From contig JBLNBU010000201.1 of assembly GCA_050260215.1 (NCBI GenBank), forward strand, positions 1 through 13,232: a stretch of 13,232 nucleotides of DNA, written 5' to 3'. This stretch comes from JBLNBU01 sp050260215. GTDB taxonomy: Bacteria; Pseudomonadota; Alphaproteobacteria; Rhodospirillales; Magnetospirillaceae. Positions 7,839 to 13,232 of this stretch are shown here, one piece after another. Within the stretch, counting starts at the first letter, position 1. Every line of letters begins with the position of its first letter. Made by a program: the position numbers and the translations under genes. Under the pieces are notes generated by a model. The model ran no database searches and had not been told where the DNA came from. It saw nothing but the letters and a program-made list of their open reading frames with translations.

Positions 7839-8651
7839 TCAGCCGAGCGCCAGATCGACCGCGTGGGCGAGCAGCGAACGGATGTCGGGGTCGTCGGTGA
7901 CCGGACGGCTCATGGCCATGGCGCAGGCCTCGGCCGGGGCGACGCCGCGGCCGACCAGGCGGGCGGCATAGACCACCAGGCGGGTCGACACCCCCTCGTC
8001 GAGACCGTGGCCCTTGAGCGCGCGGGCGCGCCTGGCCACGTCGACCAGCGGCGCCACCTGGGCGGCCGGCAGGCCCGATTCGGCGGCGACGATCTCGACC
8101 TCGACCTCGGCCGGCGGATAGTCGAAGTCGAGCGCGGCGAAGCGCTGCTTGGTCGACTGCTTGAGGTCCTTCATCAGCGACTGGTAGCCCGGGTTGAACG
8201 AGATCACCAACTGGAAGTCGGGGTGGGCGCGGACCAGCTCGCCCTTCTTGTCCAGGGGCAGCACCCGGCGGTGGTCGGTTAACGGATGGATCACCACCAC
8301 GGTGTCCTGGCGGGCCTCGACCACCTCGTCCAGATAGCAGATGGCGCCCATGCGGGCAGCGATGGTCAACGGCCCGTCCTGCCAGCGGGTGCCCTGGCCG
8401 TCCAGCAGGAAGCGGCCGACCAGGTCGGAGGCGGTGATGTCCTCGTTGCAGGCCACGGTGACCAGCGGCCGGCCCAGGCGCCAGGCCATGTGCTCGACGA
8501 AGCGCGACTTGCCGCACCCGGTGGGCCCTTTGAGCATCACCGGCATGCGCTCGGCATAGGCGGCCTCGAACAGCGCCACCTCGTCGCCGGCGGGGCGATA
8601 ATAGGGCTGCTCGGCGATCAGGTACTGCTGCCGGTCGCTGGAATGGGGCAT
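7839..8651 (-). CDS. norQ: NorQ/CbbQ-family MoxR-type AAA+ ATPase
   Basis: AAA+ ATPase (270 aa, standard length) that powers remodelling of a client enzyme with its VWA partner encoded directly downstream. Walker A is GPTGCGKS (42-49), Walker B is ICYLDE ending at Asp108-Glu109, and sensor 1 is Asn153 in SFNPGYQS. The segment KQSTKQRFAALDFDYP is typical of the CbbQ/NirQ/NorQ group. ATG at 8651 has AAGGAG eight bases upstream. The upstream 134-base region is shared with a divergent permease gene. I found no FNR/NNR-like TTGAT-N4-ATCAA site there, although denitrification genes often have one. NorQ and CbbQ are too similar to separate by eye, so the symbol is tentative while the family call is firm. 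Confidence 0.92.
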   Translation of the reverse strand: MPHSSDRQQYLIAEQPYYRPAGDEVALFEAAYAERMPVMLKGPTGCGKSRFVEHMAWRLGRPLVTVACNEDITASDLVGRFLLDGQGTRWQDGPLTIAARMGAICYLDEVVEARQDTVVVIHPLTDHRRVLPLDKKGELVRAHPDFQLVISFNPGYQSLMKDLKQSTKQRFAALDFDYPPAEVEVEIVAAESGLPAAQVAPLVDVARRARALKGHGLDEGVSTRLVVYAARLVGRGVAPAEACAMAMSRPVTDDPDIRSLLAHAVDLALG

Positions 8652-8700
8652 CGGGCACTCTCCTTTTTCCTTCCGCGAACTATACGGGGCGGACGGGATG

Positions 8701-8755
8701 CGGCGAAACCCGCCGAAGGGCAGGCCCGGAGCGACCCCGAGGGGTGGGCCTTTCG
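8701..8755. repeat. Double-hairpin palindromic element between norQ and the permease gene
   Basis: Two adjacent hairpins. The first has CGGCG (8701-8705) and CGCCG (8711-8715) around a 5-base loop. The second is nested: AGGCCC (8722-8727) with GGGCCT (8746-8751), and inside it ACCCC (8734-8738) with GGGGT (8741-8745), with a 6-base bulge on the left arm. Flanking CGAA (8714-8717) and TTCG (8752-8755) can extend the stem. The compact structure resembles interspersed REP-like elements of GC-rich alphaproteobacteria. Copy number cannot be judged from one window. Confidence 0.45.
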
Positions 8756-8785
8756 TGGAATATGAACAGATGCTAAAGTTGGGGA

Positions 8786-9748
8786 ATGGACCTCTTCACC
8801 GCCCTCGCCGACCTCCTCACCTATCGAGTGCTCGGCCTCGCCACCGGCTCCGATTGGGCCGAGGCGATCCACTTCTTCGTCGAGGACACGACGAAGATCT
8901 TCACCATGCTGGTGCTGATCGTGTTCGTGATCGGCTTCTTCCGCTCCATGCTGTCGCCCGAGCGGGTGCGGCGCATCATCGGCGGGCGATCGCGGCTGTT
9001 CGCCTATCCGGCGGCGGTGACCCTGGGGGCGGTAACGCCGTTCTGCTCGTGCTCGTCGGTGCCGTTGTTCATCGGCTTCCTGGAAGCCGGCATCCCGCTG
9101 GGCGTCACCATGGCCTTCCTGATCACCTCGCCGATGATCAACGAGATCGCGGTGGTGCTGCTGGCCAGTTCGCTGGGCATCAAGTTCGCGTCGGTCTACG
9201 TCGCCACCGGGCTGGTGGTGGGGCTGGCCGGCGGGCTGGCCATCGACCGCCTGCGCATGGAGCACTACGTCGAGGACTACGTCTGGAAGATCCGCATGGG
9301 CGAGGCCGACCTGCCCGCCGGCGCCGACACGCTGGGCGAGCGCCTGGCCTATGCCGCCGCCCAGGTGCGTGAAATCGTCGGCCGGCTGTGGCCCTATGTG
9401 CTGGGCGGCATCGCCGTGGGCGCGGGCCTGCACGGCTTCGTGCCCCAGCAGGCCCTGCTGGAGTGGGCCGGGCCCGGCAACCCGCTGGCGGTGCCTGTGG
9501 CGGTGCTGATCGGCATTCCGCTTTACTCCAACGCCACCGGCGTCATCCCGGTGGCCGAGGCCCTGCTGTCCAAGGGCGTGCCGGTGGGCACGGTGCTGGC
9601 GCTGATGATGAGCATCGCCGCCCTGTCGCTGCCCGAGATCATCTTGCTGCGCCGGGTGCTGAAACCGCGGCTGATCGCCACGTTCGTCGCCGTGCTGTTC
9701 GTCGCCTTCGTCGCGGTCGGATACCTGTTCAACGCCATTTATTCGTGA
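8786..9748 (+). CDS. DUF318/YraQ-type (UPF0718) permease
   Basis: Integral membrane protein (320 aa) of the DUF318 permease family, which includes the ArsP organoarsenical exporters and many members without known substrate. It has two homologous membrane halves joined by a hydrophilic region (about 155-195). Conserved stretches are PFCSCSSVP (Cys87 and Cys89) and SPMINE (115-120) in the first half, and IPLYSNATGVIP (244-255) and SLPE (281-284) in the second. The start is ATG at 8786; an in-frame stop at 8774 prevents a longer product. The ribosome site is poor, GGGGA directly abutting the ATG. Eight bases separate its stop from the next gene, which encodes a small CxxC protein, so the two are very likely one operon. 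No ArsR regulator is adjacent, so an arsenic role is not supported by context. Substrate unknown. Confidence 0.88.
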   Translation: MDLFTALADLLTYRVLGLATGSDWAEAIHFFVEDTTKIFTMLVLIVFVIGFFRSMLSPERVRRIIGGRSRLFAYPAAVTLGAVTPFCSCSSVPLFIGFLEAGIPLGVTMAFLITSPMINEIAVVLLASSLGIKFASVYVATGLVVGLAGGLAIDRLRMEHYVEDYVWKIRMGEADLPAGADTLGERLAYAAAQVREIVGRLWPYVLGGIAVGAGLHGFVPQQALLEWAGPGNPLAVPVAVLIGIPLYSNATGVIPVAEALLSKGVPVGTVLALMMSIAALSLPEIILLRRVLKPRLIATFVAVLFVAFVAVGYLFNAIYS

Positions 9749-9756
9749 GGGGCGCC

Positions 9757-9996
9757 ATGAAGGAGATCAAGGTCCTGGGCGGCTGCTGCGGCAACTGCGA
9801 CACGGTGATGAAGATGATCGAGGCCAAGGCCGGGGCCTTGGGCGTCGACATCCACCTCGAAAAGGTCACCGACATGGCGGCGATCATGGGATACGGGGTG
9901 ATGTCGACGCCGGGCGTGGTCATCGACGGCAAGGTGGTGCACAGCGGCAGCGTGCCGCCGGCTTCGGCAGTGGAAAAATGGCTGACCGGGAAGTAG
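9757..9996 (+). CDS. Small thioredoxin-like CxxC protein (TM0996/MTH895 type)
   Basis: Cytoplasmic redox protein (79 aa) of the thioredoxin-fold family typified by MTH895 and TM0996. The N-terminal active site reads GGCCGNC, so a CxxC motif (CGNC) is preceded directly by a third cysteine. The cis-proline region is STPGVVIDG, followed by a VVHSG strand, as in glutaredoxin-like folds. ATG at 9757 is preceded by GAGG with a spacing of about six bases, which overlaps the end of the permease gene. This pairing of a DUF318 permease with a tiny thioredoxin-like protein recurs in bacteria and suggests that the protein reduces, binds or delivers something linked to the transporter. The actual substrate is unknown. 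Confidence 0.87.
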   Translation: MKEIKVLGGCCGNCDTVMKMIEAKAGALGVDIHLEKVTDMAAIMGYGVMSTPGVVIDGKVVHSGSVPPASAVEKWLTGK

Positions 9997-10034
9997 GCAC
10001 CGCTGCAACCCCCCTATGCGGCATTGTCGGAACC

Positions 10035-10067
10035 ATTCAGGCCTTCTAAAGTTAGAATTGTCTGAAT
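10035..10067. promoter_or_regulatory. Nested dyad and putative promoter upstream of ccoG
   Basis: Two nearly concentric inverted repeats. The inner one is TTCTAA (10044-10049) with TTAGAA (10052-10057) around a 2-base centre. The outer one is ATTCAG (10035-10040) with CTGAAT (10062-10067). They sit in an AT-rich island 25-57 bases before the ccoG ATG. A possible promoter, TTGTCG (10024-10029) with TAAAGT (10047-10052) at 17-base spacing, would place the inner dyad on the -10 region. It is not an FNR box, and it differs from the alphaproteobacterial Irr box, whose half-sites have the opposite order. The regulator is unknown. Confidence 0.5.
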
Positions 10068-10075
10068 TACGAAAC

Positions 10076-10091
10076 GGAAGGGGGATCTTCC
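10076..10091 (+). promoter_or_regulatory. Hairpin over the ccoG ribosome binding site
   Basis: GGAAG (10076-10080) and CTTCC (10087-10091) can pair around a 6-base loop, and this segment contains the purine-rich ribosome site of ccoG and ends at its ATG. A 5-bp stem is marginal, so any effect on translation is speculative. Confidence 0.3.
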
Positions 10092-11519
10092 ATGACCGCG
10101 TCCCAGGTGCCGCAAGGAATCGTGCCCTTCTACAAGGAACGCGGGCAGCAAGTGCCCCGCGGCGTCAAGGGCGTCTTCCGTAATCTGAAGTGGTGGGCCA
10201 TGGCCATCACGCTGGCGTGGTGGCACCTGGCTCCGTTCATGCGGTGGGACCGCGGCCCCGGCGCGCCCAACCAGGCCATCCTGATCGACATGCCCGGCCG
10301 GCGGGCCTATTTCTTCGACATCGAGATCTGGCCGCAGGAGGTCTACTACATCACCGGCATCCTGCTGATGTCGGCGATCTTCCTGTTCCTGATGAGCGCG
10401 GTGGCCGGCCGCGTGTGGTGCGGCTTCCTGTGCTGGCAGACGGTCTACACCGACGTGTTCGTCCAGGTCGAACGGCTGGTGCTGGGCGGGCGGACGTCGC
10501 GGCTGGCGTTCAAGAATGCCCCGTTCTCGGCCGGCAAGCTGGCCAAGCTGGCGGCGGTCAACCTGCTGTGGATGGCCATCGGGGCGGCCTGCGGCATCGG
10601 CTTCACGCTATGGTTCGGCGACGCCTTCGAGATGTTGCGCGACATCTTCACCGGCGAGGCCAGCTCCTCGGTCTACGCCTTCATCCTGATCATCGGCGGC
10701 TTCTGCTTCCTGCTGGCCGGCTACGCCCGCGAGCGGGTTTGCGTCTACCTGTGCCCCTATTCGCGCTTCCAGTCGGCCATGCTCGACGAGCATTCGCTGG
10801 TGGTGTCCTACGAAGCCTGGCGGGGCGAGCCGCGCGGGCCGGCCCCGTCAAGCCACGACTTTTCCGGCCGCGGCCACTGCGTCGACTGCAAAATGTGCGT
10901 GATCAGCTGCCCCACCGGCACCGACATCCGCTTCGGCAACCAGCTGTCGTGCATCGGCTGCGCCCTGTGTATCGACGCCTGTGACGCGGTGATGGACAAG
11001 TTCGGCCTGCCGCGCGGCCTGATCTCGTACGACTCGTCGTCGAACCTGATCGCCCATGCCGAGGGCAAGCCAGGCGTGATCAAGCTGGTGCGCCCGCGGA
11101 CCCTGATCTATGTGGGCATCCTGGCCATCGCCGCCACGGTCATGCTGACGGCGCTGCTGCTGCGGTCGCCCACCGACGTCAACATCCTGCACGAGCGGGC
11201 GCCCCTGTTCGTCCAGATGTCCGACGGCGGCATCCGCAACGGCTACGTCTACAAGATCCTCAACCGCGTGCGCGAGGACCACTCGTACATGCTGAAGGTC
11301 ACCGGCATGGACGGCGCCACCATGGACGTGGTCGGCGTCGCCACCAACGTCACCGAGGCGCAGGTGTCGGTGCCGCGCGACGACGTCGGCACCTTCCGGA
11401 TCTACGTCACCGTGCCGGCCTCGTCGGTGAAGGGCAAGAGCTCGCCCATCACTTTCCAGCTGACCCGCGAGGACGGCCGGGTGGTCAACAGCCAGAGTCT
11501 GTTCGCCGCACCCGAATAG
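10092..11519 (+). CDS. ccoG: CcoG (FixG/RdxA) cytochrome c oxidase accessory protein
   Basis: Membrane polyferredoxin (475 aa) needed for cbb3 oxidase biogenesis; in Rhodobacter the family has been linked to reduction of copper for the oxidase. Membrane segments lie at about 33-50, 84-106, 150-175, 194-211 and 338-357. Additional cysteines occur as WCGFLC (Cys110, Cys114) and VCVYLCP (Cys217, Cys221). Two ferredoxin-type [4Fe-4S] motifs follow: Cys263-x2-Cys266-x2-Cys269-x3-Cys273 and Cys287-x2-Cys290-x2-Cys293-x3-Cys297. The C-terminal part (about 365-475) is the periplasmic Ig-like FixG domain. Many homologues have CP where this protein has Cys114-Trp. ATG at 10092 follows a purine-rich AAGGGGG. 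No ccoNOPQ or ccoHIS genes flank it, so it is a detached copy; a strong hairpin follows the stop. Confidence 0.95.
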   Translation: MTASQVPQGIVPFYKERGQQVPRGVKGVFRNLKWWAMAITLAWWHLAPFMRWDRGPGAPNQAILIDMPGRRAYFFDIEIWPQEVYYITGILLMSAIFLFLMSAVAGRVWCGFLCWQTVYTDVFVQVERLVLGGRTSRLAFKNAPFSAGKLAKLAAVNLLWMAIGAACGIGFTLWFGDAFEMLRDIFTGEASSSVYAFILIIGGFCFLLAGYARERVCVYLCPYSRFQSAMLDEHSLVVSYEAWRGEPRGPAPSSHDFSGRGHCVDCKMCVISCPTGTDIRFGNQLSCIGCALCIDACDAVMDKFGLPRGLISYDSSSNLIAHAEGKPGVIKLVRPRTLIYVGILAIAATVMLTALLLRSPTDVNILHERAPLFVQMSDGGIRNGYVYKILNRVREDHSYMLKVTGMDGATMDVVGVATNVTEAQVSVPRDDVGTFRIYVTVPASSVKGKSSPITFQLTREDGRVVNSQSLFAAPE

Positions 11520-11533
11520 GGGCGGCCCCCCAC

Positions 11534-11562
11534 CCGCCGGCCGGGCTTGACCCGGCCGGCGG
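11534..11562. terminator. Strong 12-bp hairpin after ccoG
   Basis: The arm CCGCCGGCCGGG (11534-11545) pairs perfectly with its complement at 11551-11562 around a 5-base loop (11546-11550). It begins 14 bases after the ccoG stop. No T-tract follows, which is common in GC-rich genomes, so it may act as a terminator or an mRNA 3' stabiliser. Confidence 0.65.
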
Positions 11563-11576
11563 ACATCCCCTTATGT
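11547..11576 (+). promoter_or_regulatory. Possible promoter of the CBS gene starting in the hairpin loop
   Basis: TTGACC (11547-11552) matches five of six bases of a -35 box and begins inside the loop of the ccoG hairpin. TTATGT (11571-11576), 18 bases on, is a moderate -10 candidate. A further inverted repeat, GTCGGCG (11579-11585) with CGCCGAC (11596-11602), would lie in the leader. Sequence match only. Confidence 0.3.
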
Positions 11577-11624
11577 AAGTCGGCGTAGTCCGCGCCGCCG
11601 ACAAGATCGAGGGGAGGACCGTCC

Positions 11625-12068
11625 ATGCACGTCAAGACCATCCTGAAGTCCAAGGCCCGCGGGGCCGGCGTGGTGACGGTGGCGCCCGACGCCACCATCG
11701 CCGAGGCCGCCCGCGTGCTCGCCACCCACCGCATCGGCGCCCTGGTGGCGGTCGAGGCGGACGGCGCCATCGCCGGTATATTGTCCGAACGCGACATCGT
11801 CCGCGGCCTGGCCCAGTCGCCCGAAGGCTGCCAGCGCCAGCGCGTCCGCGACCTGATGACCGCCGACGTCTTCGTCTGCCACGAGGACGACACCATCCAG
11901 GCGCTGATGCAGACCATGACCGCCAAGCGCATCCGCCACCTGCCGGTGATCGGCGACAGCGGCCGGCTGGTGGGCATCGTCACCATCGGGGACGTGGTCA
12001 AGTCCCGCCTGGACGAGGCCGACATGGAAGTGGATTCGCTGCGCCACTACGTCATGGCGGCCCGCTAG
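11625..12068 (+). CDS. Stand-alone CBS-domain-pair protein
   Basis: Small cytoplasmic protein (147 aa) made almost entirely of two CBS domains, a Bateman module that typically binds adenine nucleotides such as AMP, ATP or S-adenosylmethionine. CBS1 spans about residues 14-60 (ending GILSERDIVRGL) and CBS2 about 73-130 (HLPVIGDSGRLVGIVTIGDVV). Both contain the usual G-I-(L/V)-(S/T)-x-x-D-(I/V)-V signature. A short helical tail ends VDSLRHYVM. The ATG has AGGGGAGG seven bases upstream, a strong ribosome site. It has no fused catalytic or transport domain, so it probably regulates a partner in trans; nothing nearby identifies it. It is separated from ccoG by a strong hairpin and is probably transcribed alone. 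Confidence 0.92.
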   Translation: MHVKTILKSKARGAGVVTVAPDATIAEAARVLATHRIGALVAVEADGAIAGILSERDIVRGLAQSPEGCQRQRVRDLMTADVFVCHEDDTIQALMQTMTAKRIRHLPVIGDSGRLVGIVTIGDVVKSRLDEADMEVDSLRHYVMAAR

Positions 12069-12079
12069 GCGATGGGCGA

Positions 12080-12106
12080 GGCGGCCCCGACCTATTCGAG
12101 GCCGCC
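12080..12106 (+). terminator. Inverted repeat after the CBS gene
   Basis: GGCGGCC (12080-12086) and GGCCGCC (12100-12106) form a 7-bp GC stem with a 13-base loop, 11 bases after the CBS gene stop. No T-tract follows. A plausible terminator by position. Confidence 0.45.
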
Positions 12107-12165
12107 CCCGTACCAAAGGCCTATATCGGCTCACCCGTCCCCCGGAATATTCATCCAGGCTGAGT

Positions 12166-12180
12166 TTGGACCGGGTCCAA
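12166..12180. promoter_or_regulatory. 15-bp perfect palindrome upstream of the chemoreceptor gene
   Basis: TTGGACC (12166-12172) and GGTCCAA (12174-12180) flank a single central G. It lies 75 bases before the chemoreceptor ATG, in the 187-base gap after the CBS gene. Size, symmetry and place suit a transcription-factor operator. A weaker 8-bp palindrome, GAATATTC, is at 12145-12152. Confidence 0.45.
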
Positions 12181-12255
12181 GGTCTGCTACCCATTGTTGC
12201 GTTGACGTGACGGGGCAGGCAATATCCCGGCCCGAAGGGTTCAGGGGACAGCCAG

Positions 12256-13232
12256 ATGACCATCCGGCGGAAATTCTTCGTAGCATTCATCGCCATCGTG
12301 CTGACCAGCGTGGCGACGCTGGCAGTCAACGGCCTCATCGCGCTGGGGCAGATCGACCTGACCAAGCGCATGGGCGAGGTCGGCCGCATCATCGCCGAAG
12401 AGCAGCTGCCGCTGATCGCCACCATCAAGGACATCCAGCTCGACGTCGCCGATATTCGCGGCACCGTCGACGAACTGGCGGCCGAGGGTGATCGCGAGCG
12501 CATCGACCAGGGCCTGGCCGGCATCGATGCCGCCGCCGAGCGGTTCCGCCAGCGCCACGCCACCGCCATGGCCGCCGCCCAGAACCTGGGCATGGCCGAC
12601 GTGCAGCGGGTGCTGGAAGGTGTCGCGCTGGCCTTCGACCCCTTCCTCGAAAACGGCCGCGCCATGGTGGTGGCCCGGCGCGACCAGGGGCGCTCGGCCG
12701 CCCTGGCCGCCATGGGCGACTTCGAGAACACCGCGGTGGGGCTGAAGTCGCTGCTCGATTCGCTGGTCGAGGCGGCCGACGTTTCCGTGGCCGAATCGGT
12801 GACCCGCCAGCTGGAAGTGCGCGAGGAAATGGACCAGGCCGTACGCAAGCAGGCCATCGCCATGGGGGCGTCGTCGCTGATCCTGATCGCCCTGATGGTC
12901 GCCGCCCTGATCGCCCTTGAACGCCAGCTGATCGAGCCCCTGACCGCCATGACCGAGGCCACCGGCCGCATGGCCGAGGGCGACCTGTCGGTCACCGTGC
13001 CCGGCACCGGCCGGCCCGACGAACTGGGCCGCATGGCCGCCGCGGTCGAGGTCTTCCGCGAGGCCGCCCAGAAGGTGCGCCACACCGCCACCCAGCAGGA
13101 AGCCGAACACCGCCGCAACCGCCGCAAGTTGCAAAGCGAGATACTGGCGCTGACCAACGCCATCGACGAGGAGGTCACCGGCGCCATCGGCGTCGTCGTC
13201 GGCCAGGCCGACATGATGATCGGCACCGCCGG
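12256..13232 (+). CDS. Methyl-accepting chemotaxis protein, N-terminal part (cut by window edge)
   Basis: Membrane receptor-type protein, read here as 325 codons with no stop before the right edge. Membrane helix 1 is about residues 7-30, followed by a mostly helical periplasmic sensor region (about 32-198) resembling four-helix-bundle domains. Helix 2 is about 200-222. A HAMP domain follows (about 223-276) with the usual EPL near its start and DELG in the second helix. The remainder is charged coiled coil (QQEAEHRRNRRKLQSE) leading into what should be the methylation and signalling region. The signalling hairpin itself lies beyond the window, so a HAMP-containing kinase or cyclase is not fully excluded; the pattern fits alphaproteobacterial chemoreceptors best. 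ATG at 12256 has AGGGGA seven bases upstream. No cytoplasmic chemotaxis genes are adjacent in the window. Confidence 0.82.
   Translation, partial: MTIRRKFFVAFIAIVLTSVATLAVNGLIALGQIDLTKRMGEVGRIIAEEQLPLIATIKDIQLDVADIRGTVDELAAEGDRERIDQGLAGIDAAAERFRQRHATAMAAAQNLGMADVQRVLEGVALAFDPFLENGRAMVVARRDQGRSAALAAMGDFENTAVGLKSLLDSLVEAADVSVAESVTRQLEVREEMDQAVRKQAIAMGASSLILIALMVAALIALERQLIEPLTAMTEATGRMAEGDLSVTVPGTGRPDELGRMAAAVEVFREAAQKVRHTATQQEAEHRRNRRKLQSEILALTNAIDEEVTGAIGVVVGQADMMIGTA

Noticed and set aside
5782..7971. Plus-strand open frame of 729 codons opposite norD
   Set aside because: Rich in Gln, Gly, His and Val with no domain pattern, and wholly antisense to an intact VWA protein gene.
7834..8658. 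Upstream extension of the norD frame giving a 1016-residue product
   Set aside because: This part overlaps norQ in another frame. NorQ has intact Walker motifs and a good ribosome site, and the extension is Arg, Gly and Pro-rich. NorD starts well at ATG 7833.
8652..8785. Search for an FNR/NNR-type site controlling norQ
   Set aside because: No sequence close to TTGAT-N4-ATCAA was seen in this region, so no such site is claimed.
12202..12226. Possible chemoreceptor promoter TTGACG with AATATC
   Set aside because: The spacing is only 13 bases, too short for a normal sigma-70 promoter, and no sigma-54 or flagellar-type promoter pattern was found either.
11571..13226. Minus-strand open frame of 551 codons opposite the CBS and chemoreceptor genes
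   Set aside because: Ser, Arg and Met-rich composition typical of a complement frame; it runs across two real genes and their spacer.

Overview
The window is GC-rich throughout, with strongly GC-biased third codon positions and long spurious open frames opposite most real genes. The gene content (ScsB-type DsbD, YqgE, NorQ/NorD, CcoG, a HAMP-type chemoreceptor, GTG starts) points to a respiratory, probably facultatively microaerobic or denitrifying alphaproteobacterium, most likely in or near the Rhodospirillales. That placement is inferred from protein character, not from a database match. I saw no tRNA, rRNA, CRISPR array, insertion sequence, integrase or phage gene; the region looks chromosomal and is tightly packed with genes.

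Layout. Positions 32-2137 (minus) encode a large ScsB/DsbD-type transmembrane thiol reductase, divergent from yqgE (2269-2841, plus). YqgE converges, across a 13-base gap, on a minus-strand pair: a sensor histidine kinase with an N-terminal PocR domain (4206-5504), followed downstream by an NRAMP-like transporter (2855-4147). Upstream of the kinase gene, also on the minus strand, lie norQ (7839-8651) and norD (5608-7833), an AAA+ ATPase and VWA-protein activation pair. Divergent from norQ on the plus strand are a DUF318/YraQ-type permease (8786-9748) and a 79-residue CxxC thioredoxin-like protein (9757-9996). These are followed by ccoG (10092-11519), a two-CBS-domain protein (11625-12068) and the first 325 codons of a methyl-accepting chemotaxis protein that runs off the right edge (12256 onward).

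How the parts may relate. Several genes concern envelope redox chemistry and metalloenzyme assembly: ScsB carries electrons across the membrane to periplasmic disulfides, CcoG is a polyferredoxin accessory factor for cbb3 oxidase, NorQ/NorD remodel a metalloenzyme, and the permease is paired with a CxxC protein. The classical clients (norCB, ccoNOPQ, RuBisCO genes) are not in the window, so these modules are detached from their usual operons here.

The points most worth a second look are: the NRAMP-like protein, which lacks the canonical metal-site residues; its co-orientation with a cysteine-rich PocR kinase that has no response regulator beside it; the permease and thioredoxin-like pair; and several strong dyads in promoter regions, especially the nested one upstream of ccoG.
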